From a candidate division KSB1 bacterium (GTDB lineage: Bacteria > Zhuqueibacterota > Zhuqueibacteria > Zhuqueibacterales > Zhuqueibacteraceae), in the NCBI GenBank assembly GCA_034506175.1, contig JAPDQB010000008.1, positions 1-64,000 on the forward strand: a stretch of 64,000 nt of DNA, read 5' to 3'. This document shows, one piece after another, positions 6,978 through 15,486 of this stretch. The notes under the pieces were generated by a model that saw only the letters and a program-made list of their open reading frames with translations, did no database searches and had not been told where the DNA came from. Position 1 is the stretch's first letter. Each line of letters opens with the position of its first letter. A program made the position numbers and the translations under genes.

Positions 6978-9251
6978 TCATAACTGTGAGTTTTGATCTT
7001 TCGTTCGGAGCAAGCGCATACCGTTGACTGTGACAATCAGCGACGCGCCGGTGTCGGCAATCACTGCCATCCACAAGGTTGCGAAGCCTGGCAGCGCCAA
7101 AATCAGAAAGACACCCTTCAACACCAAACTCACAGCGATATTTTGTTTGATGACGCGCATGGCCTTGCGGCTGAGCTTGATGGCGAACGGCAGCTTGTTC
7201 AAATTGTCGGACATCAGCGCCACCGACGCGGTTTCAATGGCCTGCGCGGTTCCGGCGCTGCCCATGGCGATGCCGACATCGGCGCTGGCCAGCGCGGGCG
7301 CATCGTTGATGCCATCGCCCACCATGGCGACGCACTCGTATTCGCGACGCAGGGATTGCACCGCTTCCAATTTTTGATTGGGCAGCAGTTGCGCCAGTAC
7401 GTCGTCGACGCCGACCACGCGCGCGATGGTTTGCGCCGTCGTCGTATTGTCGCCGGTCAGCATCACGCTTTTTTCGATGCCCAATTTTCTCAGCTCTGCA
7501 ATGGCGGTGCGGCCGGTGTCGCGCATCTTGTCGGCCACGGCGATATAGCCGGCCAGACGCTCGTCGGCGCTTACCATCATTGCGGTGTGGCCATTTTTTT
7601 CGACCGTGTCCACCGTCTGGCAGATGGTTTCATCGTGCGGATGCTCGGCGTCAAACATGGCGTGGCTGCCAACAACGATATTTTTGCCATTGACCTTGCC
7701 ACGCACGCCGCGCCCGGTTATGGCTTCGACTTCTTCAGCGATGTAACCGTGATGGAGCTTGCGCTCGCCAGCGGCCGCGACAACGGCTTGCGCCAGCGGG
7801 TGCTCGCTGCGGCGCTCGACCGCGGCGGCGAGCTGCAAGACATCGTCACAGGATTCGCATTCTTTTTCAGCCGGATGCGCGCAAGCAAACGAGCGCAATT
7901 CCACCACGATGGGCTGGCCGTAGGTGAGCGTGCCGGTTTTGTCAAACGCGACAGCCCGCACTTTGGCCAGCGCTTCGAGATAGGCGCCGCCTTTGATGAG
8001 CACACCGTGTTTGGCCGCGGCGCTGATCGCGCTCACAATCGTTACCGGCGTCGAGATCACCAGCGCACACGGGCAGGAAATCACCAGCAGCGTGAGCGCG
8101 CGATAGAGCCAGCCGGGCGTGCCGTCTGCCAAATTCCAAAACGGTGCGCCCAACAACAGCGGCGGCAAAATCGCCACCAGCAACGCGGCAACAACGACAG
8201 CGGGAGTATAGATTCGCGCAAAGCGGTCGATAAAACGCTGCGCCGGGGCGCGCTGACTTTGCGCTTCTTCGACGAGATGAATGATGTTGCTCAGCGTTGA
8301 CTCGGCGGCGGGGCGCAACATGCGGACTTCGAGCGTGCCCTGGCCGTTGATGGTGCCGGCAAAAATTTCATCGCCGCTTGTTTTTGTCACCGGAATGCTT
8401 TCGCCGGTGATGGGAGCTTGATTGACCGCCGAGGCGCCGGTGACCACGATGCCGTCAACTGGAATGCGCTCGCCCGGTTTGACCAGAATGGTTTCGCCGA
8501 TTTGAAGCTGATCGACCGGCACGCGCGTTTCATGCACACCGCAAAATGGGCATGGCCCGGCGGTATAGCCGTCGCGGCCAAGATGGTCGCGGCAATCGAG
8601 ACACGGACGCAAGACCGTGGCCTCCGCCGGCGCGAGCGTCATCAATTTGCGAATCGAGGAGCGGGCGCGATCCATCGTGTAGCCTTCGAGCGCCTCGCCG
8701 ATGGCAAAAAGAAAAATCACCGTCGCCGCTTCCGCTTCTTCGCCGATAACCACGGCACCGATGGCGGCCAGCGCCATGAGCAGGTTGATGTTGATTTCGC
8801 GATTCAGCCACAAACGCCGCACGCCGGAACGGGCAATCGGATGACCGGCAATGATCAGCGCCAGCCAATAAGCACTTTTGACGAGAACGTTGGGCGCGCC
8901 GGCAAATTCGGCGGTCATGCCCAAACCAACCAACAAACCGCCGATGGCCGCCAGCGCCGTGTCGGTGCGTTTAAAAAGAAAAGGGAAAAAACCCCAAAAG
9001 CCGCCACGCGGCAACGAAACACGGCCGGCGCTGTTCGGTGTTTCGGTGTGGACATCATAGCCCAGCGCGTGAATGCGGTCGATGATCGCCGTTTCATTGG
9101 TGACAGCGGCATCGAATTCCGCTTTGAGCCGCGCCGCGCCAAAATTGACGGCGCAACTTTGCACGCCGCGGAGATTGCCGACGCCTTTTTCCAGCGTCGC
9201 CGCGCAATCGGCGCAGTCCATGCCGGTGATGCGAAGATGCAGAGTTTTCAT
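6978..9251 (-). CDS. zntA: Zn2+/Cd2+/Pb2+-type P1B heavy-metal ATPase
   Basis: A 757-residue transporter with the complete P1B plan: HMA domain with C13 and C16 (GMDCADCA), the CPC ion site at 393-395 (SCPCALVISTP), the phosphorylation site D437 (DKTGT), the TGES-type actuator loop (ITGESIPVTK) and the hinge GDGINDAPAL. The CPC and overall similarity point to export of Zn/Cd/Pb rather than copper. Extra cysteines form a CLDC...CPFC cluster at 217-237 in the actuator region and a CAHPAEKECESC cluster after the phosphorylation site. ATG 9251 was chosen because the HMA domain starts there; the longer frame overlaps the promoter region of the divergent gene. Confidence 0.93.
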   Translation of the reverse strand: MKTLHLRITGMDCADCAATLEKGVGNLRGVQSCAVNFGAARLKAEFDAAVTNETAIIDRIHALGYDVHTETPNSAGRVSLPRGGFWGFFPFLFKRTDTALAAIGGLLVGLGMTAEFAGAPNVLVKSAYWLALIIAGHPIARSGVRRLWLNREININLLMALAAIGAVVIGEEAEAATVIFLFAIGEALEGYTMDRARSSIRKLMTLAPAEATVLRPCLDCRDHLGRDGYTAGPCPFCGVHETRVPVDQLQIGETILVKPGERIPVDGIVVTGASAVNQAPITGESIPVTKTSGDEIFAGTINGQGTLEVRMLRPAAESTLSNIIHLVEEAQSQRAPAQRFIDRFARIYTPAVVVAALLVAILPPLLLGAPFWNLADGTPGWLYRALTLLVISCPCALVISTPVTIVSAISAAAKHGVLIKGGAYLEALAKVRAVAFDKTGTLTYGQPIVVELRSFACAHPAEKECESCDDVLQLAAAVERRSEHPLAQAVVAAAGERKLHHGYIAEEVEAITGRGVRGKVNGKNIVVGSHAMFDAEHPHDETICQTVDTVEKNGHTAMMVSADERLAGYIAVADKMRDTGRTAIAELRKLGIEKSVMLTGDNTTTAQTIARVVGVDDVLAQLLPNQKLEAVQSLRREYECVAMVGDGINDAPALASADVGIAMGSAGTAQAIETASVALMSDNLNKLPFAIKLSRKAMRVIKQNIAVSLVLKGVFLILALPGFATLWMAVIADTGASLIVTVNGMRLLRTKDQNSQL

Positions 9252-9286
9252 AATAAAGTAATTTACAAAATTTTGGGGAGATTTGC

Positions 9287-9315
9287 TTGACTTTTTACAA
9301 GCGTTCTTGTAAATT
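9287..9315 (+). promoter_or_regulatory. Promoter with an embedded inverted repeat
   Basis: TTGACT (9287-9292) and TAAATT (9310-9315) are separated by 17 bases. A perfect inverted repeat, tttacaag-cgtt-cttgtaaa (9294-9301 with 9306-9313), fills the spacer and overlaps the -10. The position suits a metal-responsive regulator acting on the divergent ATPase gene and the downstream gene; no regulator gene is adjacent. Confidence 0.5.
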
Positions 9316-9362
9316 AAAACACGAATACATGAAAGTGTTAATTTCCGGAAAAGGCACATGCC

Positions 9363-9980
9363 ATGACTATCTTGGAAAAGCTTGAAGAACTGATCTATCG
9401 CAGTTCCCAAGATGCTGCCCAGCGCTCTCAAGAGATTGACCGACGCTTTCAAGAGACTGATCGGTTATTCAAGGAGCGTACTCGCCAATACGAAATCGAG
9501 CGGAAAGAAATGCGAGAGCAGCTTTACGGCCTGACCAAGACGCTGGGATTGTTTGCGGAAAGCATGGTTCATCCCAGTACGATTCCACTTTTTACCGCCC
9601 GCGGTCTCGTGCTCACCGAAGTGCAGGCCCGTTTATCAGCGCGACGCAATGGCGGCACAATGGAAATCGATGTCCTCGGCGCCGGGCCGGAAGCCGTCGT
9701 GGCGATCGAAGCAAAATCAAGGCTGACGACGGATGGTGTCAAGGATTTTTTAAAGCGCCTGCCGCATTTTTTTGAATACTTTCCTCGTTATCGCGGCCTC
9801 AAACTCTATGGCGCGGTTGCCGGTTTGAGCGTCGAAGCCAGCGTGGCGCGCTATGCCTGTAAACAAGGGCTATTCGTGTTGGTGCCGGCCGGCAATCTCG
9901 TGCGAATTTGGAACGATGAGAATTTCATTCCTCGGACTTTCGGCCCGCCGGCAAAGAAGCGCGCGCGAAGACAAAAATAG
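9363..9980 (+). CDS. DUF3782-like coiled-coil protein with nuclease-like C-terminal domain
   Basis: A 205-residue protein. Residues 10-50 are a charged coiled coil with repeated RRFQETD/RLFKERT units. The rest matches the DUF3782 / PD-(D/E)XK-like family: GLTKTLGLFAESMVHP, then GGTMEIDVLGAGPEAVVAIE and AKSRLTTDGVKDFLKRL, where E-I-D-V and I-E-A-K resemble the D...ExK core. The tail is Lys/Arg-rich. Members of this group are scattered singly in FCB and cyanobacterial genomes and have no settled role. It is divergent from the metal ATPase and convergent with the haem barrel gene. Confidence 0.75.
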   Translation: MTILEKLEELIYRSSQDAAQRSQEIDRRFQETDRLFKERTRQYEIERKEMREQLYGLTKTLGLFAESMVHPSTIPLFTARGLVLTEVQARLSARRNGGTMEIDVLGAGPEAVVAIEAKSRLTTDGVKDFLKRLPHFFEYFPRYRGLKLYGAVAGLSVEASVARYACKQGLFVLVPAGNLVRIWNDENFIPRTFGPPAKKRARRQK

Positions 9981-10001
9981 CCCCGATCTTTTATTCCTCC
10001 G

Positions 10002-11225
10002 TTAAAACACAAAACTGAACTCGGCCAGCGAGCGGTTGTTGTCCTTTTGGATACGCTGCTCGAACCTGAGAATCAGCGTGAGTTGGCTCGCTGGAAACTG
10101 GAAGTTGAAGTGAGGGATGAAAATCGGATCCGAGTCCTTCCCCTCCTCTTTACGCTGGTCATAGCGCATCCCGATGGAAACCCACTGCGCTGGCACGATC
10201 TCGTTGGTCCAGCTCATCCGAATTTCGTCTTTTTCATTTTGGCTGGCGGCGCCCAACGCGAGCGTCGAAAAAAAGAATGACCGATTGTAGGCGCCAACGA
10301 ACTGGGCCAGCCAACGCCGGTTGTCCCCGGCAAAACCATGAAGACCTATCGTATTCAAACCCGATCGGTAATAGGTCTCGAAAAATGCTCCTTTCGGGCG
10401 ACCTTCCAGTTCAAGGCTGGCCTCCTGCTGGGCCTCCTCGTTTAACGGAAATGACAGTTCTCCACTGAAAGGAACTGTCACCCCAGCGTACCATCCGCGG
10501 GTCACTGTCTGGGGAGACGGCCGATAGTAGGAAAGCCGCCATGCCGGCGCGCGTCCGGAGGGTGAAAACGCCCGCAGCCGGCCGAGGCGCTCATTGCCGG
10601 TCTTCGGCTTACCCGGCAGAGACGCACTGAGAGAAAGCGGTTCGGAAACTGATAGTCGCCGTGAGACATCTTCCTGAGTCAGCAGACGGAACTGGCCGAC
10701 TGTCGTCGTGAGGTTACCGGTTTGATAGGCAAGGAAGATATCCTCGAATCGGCCGCTGCGATCTTGCAGGCTCCCGTCTGATCGTAATCCCAGGCTGATA
10801 GCCCTCCACTCGATGAAGTAATAGAGCCCAGATTCCTTGATCGGCCCTCCGGAAATCAGTTCGATCCGGCTCAAGTAACCCTCTTGATTCTGTTTTGGCG
10901 AATCCTCGATTTGTCCGGTGATCCAGACGGCAAGCGGGAATGTCTCTACGGGTTCTCTTCCTTCGAGCCGATATCCGCGGGCAACAAAAGCTTCTCCTTG
11001 TTGATTCAGCTTGGGCGGCAGCACGTGACAGGTGTTGCAGCTCGTCTTATATTTTCTGGCAAAGTAGGGAACGCCATAAGCTGTTTTTGAAAGGCAAAGG
11101 GTAGCCACGGTCAAACCGCCGATGATCGCCGCTATCGTATAACATGCAAAATTCGTTGTCTTCAATCGTGCAAGTGCCGGCTTCGCGAAGTTGCGAAAAT
11201 TTTTTACTATGAAAGAGACGCACAT
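10002..11225 (-). CDS. Outer-membrane-type barrel protein with one c-type haem motif
   Basis: A 407-residue protein. A hydrophobic segment at about 26-45 is a signal or anchor. A single CxxCH site (TSCNTCH, C63-H67) sits in the context FARKYKTSCNTCHVLPPKLN, followed by alternating aromatic strands to a final Phe (LAEFSFVF), typical of an outer-membrane beta-barrel. Exported proteins with PAFARKYxxSCxxCH openings are widespread in haem-rich bacteria and poorly studied. ATG 11225 is preferred over the frame start at 11471, which lies inside feoB. The gene follows the split feoB by 50 bases on the same strand, so a link to iron redox or iron passage is inferred from context only. Confidence 0.75.
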   Translation of the reverse strand: MCVSFIVKNFRNFAKPALARLKTTNFACYTIAAIIGGLTVATLCLSKTAYGVPYFARKYKTSCNTCHVLPPKLNQQGEAFVARGYRLEGREPVETFPLAVWITGQIEDSPKQNQEGYLSRIELISGGPIKESGLYYFIEWRAISLGLRSDGSLQDRSGRFEDIFLAYQTGNLTTTVGQFRLLTQEDVSRRLSVSEPLSLSASLPGKPKTGNERLGRLRAFSPSGRAPAWRLSYYRPSPQTVTRGWYAGVTVPFSGELSFPLNEEAQQEASLELEGRPKGAFFETYYRSGLNTIGLHGFAGDNRRWLAQFVGAYNRSFFFSTLALGAASQNEKDEIRMSWTNEIVPAQWVSIGMRYDQRKEEGKDSDPIFIPHFNFQFPASQLTLILRFEQRIQKDNNRSLAEFSFVF

Positions 11226-11275
11226 ATTCGATCTCCGAATCAAATCATCTTCCGTTGGATTTTTACTACTTTTTG

Positions 11276-12697
11276 CTAAATTCCACCAATCAACTGCCAC
11301 ACTTGCGCCACAAAAAAGCAAATCACCAATCCCATTATCACCGGCAAGAGCGCGGAAACCGCCGTCCATTTGGCGCTGCCGGTTTCTTTGTAAATCGTGT
11401 AAATCGTGGTCGAGCACGGATTGTGAATCAAGCTGAAGAGCATGAGATTCACCGCCGTCAACAGCGTCCAACCGCCGGCTTGAAAAACGTTCATGCAGGC
11501 ATTGGCGTCATCCAGCTCGAACATCACGCCGGCGCCGGCGCCGAAACCGGCGAGCTTGGCGCTGAGCACGGTCAACATCAACACGGTCGGAATCACGATT
11601 TCATTCGCCGGAATGGCGATGATGTAGGCGAGCAAAATCACGCCGTTCAATCCGAGCAAAAACCCAAATGGATTGAGAAAATTAATGAGGTGTTCCGCCA
11701 AGCTCAAGTCCGCGACTTTGATATTGGCGAGCAGCCAAATCACCGCGCCGGCGGGAACGGCGAACACAACGGCGCGCCCCAGCACGTAAATCGTGCGGTC
11801 GATGAGCGAGGTGTAAAGCGTTTGCAAAATCCGCGGCGGACGGTACGGCGGCAGCTCGAGACTGAAGGTCGAGGCCTCGCCTTTTAAGATGGTTCGGGAC
11901 AAGAACCACGAGGTGACGAACGTCAGAAAAATTCCGAGCAGCACGATGGCCACCACCGCACCGGCAGAAACCAGGCCGGCCAATGCGGCCGGCGCGAGTG
12001 AGCCGATGAATAGCGAAGCGATGAGAATTTGCGTCGGCCAGCGACCGTTGCAGAGCGCGAAGTTGTTGGTGATAATCGCAATGAGCCGTTCGCGCGGGCT
12101 GTCGATGATTCGCGTAGCGACGACGCCGGCGGCGTTGCAGCCGTAGCCCATGCTCATCGTCAGTGCCTGCTTGCCGTGCGCCCCGGCCTTGCGGAAGAGA
12201 TTGTCCATATTGAAAGCGACGCGCGGCAAGTAGCCGAAATCTTCCAAAAGCGTAAAGAGAGGAAAGAAAATCGCCATCGGTGGCAGCATGACGCTGACCA
12301 CCCATGCTCCGGCCAGATAAACGCCATCAAATAAAAATCCGCTCAGCCACCACGGCGCGCCGATCTGCGCGGAGAAATTTTTCAGCGCCGGATGAATGGT
12401 GTCGATGAGCAGCGAGGCGAGCAGGCCGGAGGGCACGTTGGCGCCGGCGATGGTAATCCAAAAGACCAGCGTGAGCAAGACCAGCATCACCGGCAAGCCA
12501 GTGAGGCGGCTGGTGAGCAGCTTGTCCAGCGTGCGATCCCAGTCAAATCGCGGTTTCTCGCCGGTTTTGGTGACGACACGGTTGGCAATGCGCGCCGCGT
12601 CCTGATAGATCGCGTCCATCAGCGAGTCGTGCAAATTTTCGCCGATCTCCCAGCGCAAGGAGTTTGCCGTGAGCAAAATGTCATTGGGTGATTTCAT
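11276..12697 (-). CDS. feoB: FeoB channel protein (membrane half of a split FeoB)
   Basis: A 473-residue membrane protein matching the C-terminal two thirds of FeoB, the ferrous iron transporter. Two gate repeats are visible: [17 protein letters not shown] and the later [19 protein letters not shown]. About ten hydrophobic segments follow a soluble linker ([17 protein letters not shown]). It lacks the GTPase domain, which is supplied by the upstream gene; the two overlap by ATGA (12694-12697), implying coupled translation and a one-to-one complex. The cysteines in GYGCN and NPC are at the positions thought to line the iron path in FeoB. Confidence 0.93.
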   Translation of the reverse strand: MKSPNDILLTANSLRWEIGENLHDSLMDAIYQDAARIANRVVTKTGEKPRFDWDRTLDKLLTSRLTGLPVMLVLLTLVFWITIAGANVPSGLLASLLIDTIHPALKNFSAQIGAPWWLSGFLFDGVYLAGAWVVSVMLPPMAIFFPLFTLLEDFGYLPRVAFNMDNLFRKAGAHGKQALTMSMGYGCNAAGVVATRIIDSPRERLIAIITNNFALCNGRWPTQILIASLFIGSLAPAALAGLVSAGAVVAIVLLGIFLTFVTSWFLSRTILKGEASTFSLELPPYRPPRILQTLYTSLIDRTIYVLGRAVVFAVPAGAVIWLLANIKVADLSLAEHLINFLNPFGFLLGLNGVILLAYIIAIPANEIVIPTVLMLTVLSAKLAGFGAGAGVMFELDDANACMNVFQAGGWTLLTAVNLMLFSLIHNPCSTTIYTIYKETGSAKWTAVSALLPVIMGLVICFFVAQVWQLIGGI

Positions 12698-13527
12698 GCG
12701 GCTGCCTCCATGCGAAACGATTCGATCCTCGGTGCGGGTTCGAGTTGTTGCGTTTGTGTCAGGCTGGCGAGATCGCCGCTCTTGACGGCCTCGATGATGC
12801 GCGTGTCGCCTTCGAGCAAACGCAGCGCGATCCAGCGCGCGTGGTGGATGCCGGGAAATTGCGCTTCGATTTTTTTGACCAGCGTTTCGAGCGCGTGCTT
12901 CAAGGCTTTGGATTCGCTCTTGATCCGATGCGGCTTGCAGACAAATTCGCCGGTGGCGACGGCGCTGATGTTCTTCAGCAATTCCTGAATGCCTTGTCCC
13001 TGGCGGGCGGCGGTCGGGACCACGGGCACGCCCAATTCTTTCGCTAGCAGGCGATCATTGATTTCCAAACGATGCCGCCGCGCTTCGTCGATGAGATTCA
13101 AGCACACGACGGCGCGGTTGGTGATTTCGAGCACTTGCAAAACCAAATTCAAGTTGCGCTCCAAGCGCGTGGCGTCAACCACAATGACAGTTACATCTGG
13201 CTGACCAAACAAAATAAAATTTCTGGCGACTTCTTCGTCGGTGCTGGTGGAGAGCAGCGAATAGGTGCCGGGCAAATCGACGATCTTGTAGCGCTTGCCG
13301 GCGTAGCTGAAACCGCCCTCGGCGCGCGTTACGGTTTTGCCGGGCCAATTGCCGGTGTGCTGCCGCAAACCAGTGAGGCTGTTGAACACCGTGCTCTTGC
13401 CGGTGTTGGGATTTCCCGCCAGCGCCACGACGTAATCCCACGAATCCATTTTCACGCCGAGCTTGATCAAGTTGCCGACGTTGTGAACGGGACAGGTGGC
13501 GCAGGCTTGTGCAGTTGGTGTATTCAT
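12694..13527 (-). CDS. feoB: FeoB GTPase domain protein (soluble half of a split FeoB)
   Basis: A 277-residue G protein. G1 is GNPNTGKST (38-46), the G2 region is GNWPGKTV, G3 is DLPG (84-87) and G4 is NLID (144-147), all in FeoB order, followed by the short helical GDI region to residue 277. Unlike ordinary FeoB the protein ends before the membrane part. A leader with C9, C12 and H15 ([11 protein letters not shown]) precedes the domain and could bind metal. ATG 13527 is chosen; the frame extends to a TTG at 13575. It should regulate iron flow through the channel encoded directly downstream. Confidence 0.92.
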   Translation of the reverse strand: MNTPTAQACATCPVHNVGNLIKLGVKMDSWDYVVALAGNPNTGKSTVFNSLTGLRQHTGNWPGKTVTRAEGGFSYAGKRYKIVDLPGTYSLLSTSTDEEVARNFILFGQPDVTVIVVDATRLERNLNLVLQVLEITNRAVVCLNLIDEARRHRLEINDRLLAKELGVPVVPTAARQGQGIQELLKNISAVATGEFVCKPHRIKSESKALKHALETLVKKIEAQFPGIHHARWIALRLLEGDTRIIEAVKSGDLASLTQTQQLEPAPRIESFRMEAAA

Positions 13528-13576
13528 ACGCTGATTTTCAAAAAAATTTAGCCATGAAGCCTTTGTTTTTGACAAG

Positions 13577-13645
13577 ATAACAGGATCAACCGGATTGAAT
13601 TTTTATCCTGTCAACCTTGTAATCCCGTCAGAAAAATTTAGAATT
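13577..13645. repeat. AGGAT-type degenerate intergenic repeat
   Basis: The feoB-regulator spacer contains acaggat and atcctgt arms plus several imperfect copies of a (c)aggattna word on alternating strands. It resembles the low-complexity 'aggatta' spacers seen in many genomes. No coding potential is seen here. Confidence 0.4.
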
Positions 13646-13682
13646 TAACTTCGGCTGCGCAAAGGCGTAGTGCCTTGGTGGC

Positions 13683-14714
13683 TTATGTATTATTATTCAA
13701 GTGTCGACGAATATGAACCAAATTCGCTTGATCCTTTCGCAGGGCGATCAACGCGCCGCGAATGTTGTAGGCGGTCGGGTTGCCGCTGGCGCTTTCCAAT
13801 TCGGCAGTGATCACCGTGCCGGGAATGACGCCGAGATCCATCAAGCGCCGGCGCTGCATGCCGCGGCAAGCTTTGGAAATACCGAGAACGACGCCGGTTT
13901 CACCAACTTTCAATGTGCCCAATGTTTCGTGTGGCCCGGACATTTTTTGTGCTTTGGGCATCGGCACGACGGTGACGTTGGCCGCCACCACCGGCGCGAG
14001 CACCGCGTCTTCACCATCAGCCAGCAGCTTGATGCGCTCGGCGGATTTTTCCGTCACGAGAATTTGCATGCCGGGATAAAGTCCCTGTGCGACGAGCTGC
14101 GCATAAAGCACTTCCGGCTCATCTTCGATGTGAACGATCCGCGCCAATTCACCGGTGGCGAGATCGGTCAACGGCTTGCCCTGGCGCGGCGGCAACTCGC
14201 CGTTGGAAGTCGGAATCGGATCGCCGTGCGGATCGTGAATGGGGTTGCCCATTTGCGTTGCGAGCGCGTCGGCTTCCTCGGGCGTGGTGAGATGCTCACG
14301 GCGCTCCGCTTCGGCGTGCCATCGCGTTTCGGCGAGGCCGGTTTCATCCGCAAAGTAGAGCTCCCACAAGCGATGCACGCGAATGATGCGCAAGGCGTAA
14401 GATTTTCCAACGGGAGTCAGGCTGAAACCATCGGCTGCAGATTTGATCATCTCCAGGGTCTCGAGCCGGGCCAACAATTTGGCGGCGTGATCGCGGCTGA
14501 TGCCGAGCGCGCCGGAGAGACTCTCGATGGTGCCGCTCTGGCCTTTGTATTCCTGATGATAAAGATGTTTGAGCGCATCTTCAAGGAGAATCTTTTGGCT
14601 GTTGCGCCGGCTTTTTTGCCATTGCCAAATGAGGCCGCGTTGCGGCCAAAAACAAATCGCGATAAGCGCCATGAATAGGCTTGCAATGAGTAAAGCTTGG
14701 GCGGGGGATGGCAT
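13683..14714 (-). CDS. Membrane-tethered DtxR-type regulator fused to two FeoA domains
   Basis: A 343-residue protein. An N-terminal membrane helix (LLIASLFMALIAICF) is followed by a DtxR/MntR-like winged helix (GTIESLSGALGISRDHAAKL, then the dimerisation helices with HRLWELYFADE), an acidic region with DALATQMGNPIHDPHGDPIP, and two SH3-like FeoA domains. The second holds the FeoA signature CRGMQRRRLMDLGVIPGT. DtxR proteins sense Fe or Mn and FeoA modulates FeoB, so regulator and transport accessory are joined here. ATG 14714 has agg eight bases upstream; the frame continues to a GTG at 14771 inside the palindromic operator. The gene heads the feoB operon. Confidence 0.85.
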   Translation of the reverse strand: MPSPAQALLIASLFMALIAICFWPQRGLIWQWQKSRRNSQKILLEDALKHLYHQEYKGQSGTIESLSGALGISRDHAAKLLARLETLEMIKSAADGFSLTPVGKSYALRIIRVHRLWELYFADETGLAETRWHAEAERREHLTTPEEADALATQMGNPIHDPHGDPIPTSNGELPPRQGKPLTDLATGELARIVHIEDEPEVLYAQLVAQGLYPGMQILVTEKSAERIKLLADGEDAVLAPVVAANVTVVPMPKAQKMSGPHETLGTLKVGETGVVLGISKACRGMQRRRLMDLGVIPGTVITAELESASGNPTAYNIRGALIALRKDQANLVHIRRHLNNNT

Positions 14715-14799
14715 AAGTAAACCTATATTAAAAATATGGTTAAAAAGACCATTTATGTAAAATTTAGTCACCTAAAATATAATTTAGGTTTACCTAAAT
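14715..14799. promoter_or_regulatory. DtxR-like operator cluster upstream of the feo operon
   Basis: A perfect 18-bp palindrome, atttaggt-tt-acctaaat (14782-14799), closely resembles DtxR/IdeR boxes. A third half-site, acctaaa at 14770-14776, makes an overlapping palindrome with the left arm, and a weaker copy (tataggtttactta, minus strand, 14716-14729) overlaps the ribosome site of the downstream regulator gene. Autoregulation by the encoded DtxR-type protein is the simplest reading. Confidence 0.65.
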
Positions 14800-14912
14800 C
14801 TAATACCAATATTGTTTCTATGCAAGATAAATTTTTTATTTTGTAGTGGTCGTCAATGAAAAACAAAATATACTTGAAGAGGCATTTTATCTTCAAGAAG
14901 AGTGCTTGAAAT

Positions 14913-15130
14913 TTGATGATTTTTTATGTAGATTACTTCAAATTAGAGTTCATAGTTATCGAACAATCAGAACATATCGCCTGTTGGTTAAAATCAGCCG
15001 AACATGATCTTGAGTCTGCTGAAACGCTTTTTCAGCATAAACGCTATGACTGGTGTTTATTCCTCAATTCACCCAAGACTCTTTTACACAAATCAAGGAA
15101 TTTTATCAATGGTTATTGCATCAAATGTAG
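14913..15130 (+). pseudogene. HEPN-domain gene remnant with internal deletion
   Basis: The start of a HEPN protein is clear (HIACWLKSAEHDLESAETLF, then RYDWCLFL). The frame then leaves the family. In the next frame the typical HEPN C-terminus FTQIKEFYQWLLHQM ends at the tag at 15128-15130. The middle of the domain, about 60-70 residues with the second helix pair and the RX4-6H site, is missing. The remnant overlaps the start of the nucleotidyltransferase gene, the usual HEPN/MNT arrangement. This is a deletion, not a base-call error. It is unlikely to make an active toxin. Confidence 0.7.
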
Positions 15131-15421
15131 AAGAGATCATCAGGCGGTTTGTTGATTTGGCAACCGTCAACCTTCGGTTGGAGGCCGTTTATCTCTTTGG
15201 CTCCAATGCGAAAGGTAATACGGAAGAATGGAGCGACATTGATTTGGCCATTGTCTCCCCGGATTTTTCAGGTGATAGCTTTGAGGATAGTAAAAAAACT
15301 TTTTCCATACATTCTCAAAGTCGATTCCGCCATTGAAGTTCATCCCTTTCGTCCGGAAGATTTCTCTGCGGATAATCCCTTTGTTCAGGAGATTCTTGAT
15401 ACCGGGGTTTGTGTTCACTGA
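15109..15421 (+). pseudogene. MNT-type nucleotidyltransferase gene with a one-base frameshift
   Basis: From ATG 15109 (aagga upstream) the protein reads MVIASNVEEIIRRF, then the nucleotidyltransferase motif LFGSNAKGNTEEWSDIDLAI with G-S and D-x-D. At the seven-A run near 15294-15300 the frame is lost; removing one A restores KKLFPYILKVDSAIEVHPFR through ILDTGVCVH, ending at 15421. The full protein would be about 104 residues, normal for antitoxin MNT partners of HEPN toxins. The shift may be real or a homopolymer sequencing error. Confidence 0.75.
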
Positions 15422-15486
15422 TTGGCATTTGCACCGCTCTTGTGAAGTTGGCCACATTTTAAATTCTATTTTGCGTTTCCTCGCCC

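Noticed and set aside
9252-9452. Upstream extension of the zinc ATPase
   Set aside because: Overlaps the divergent promoter and gene and has no domain; the HMA domain starts at 9251.
11226-11471. N-terminal extension of the haem barrel gene
   Set aside because: Lies inside feoB; a signal-like helix follows ATG 11225 instead.
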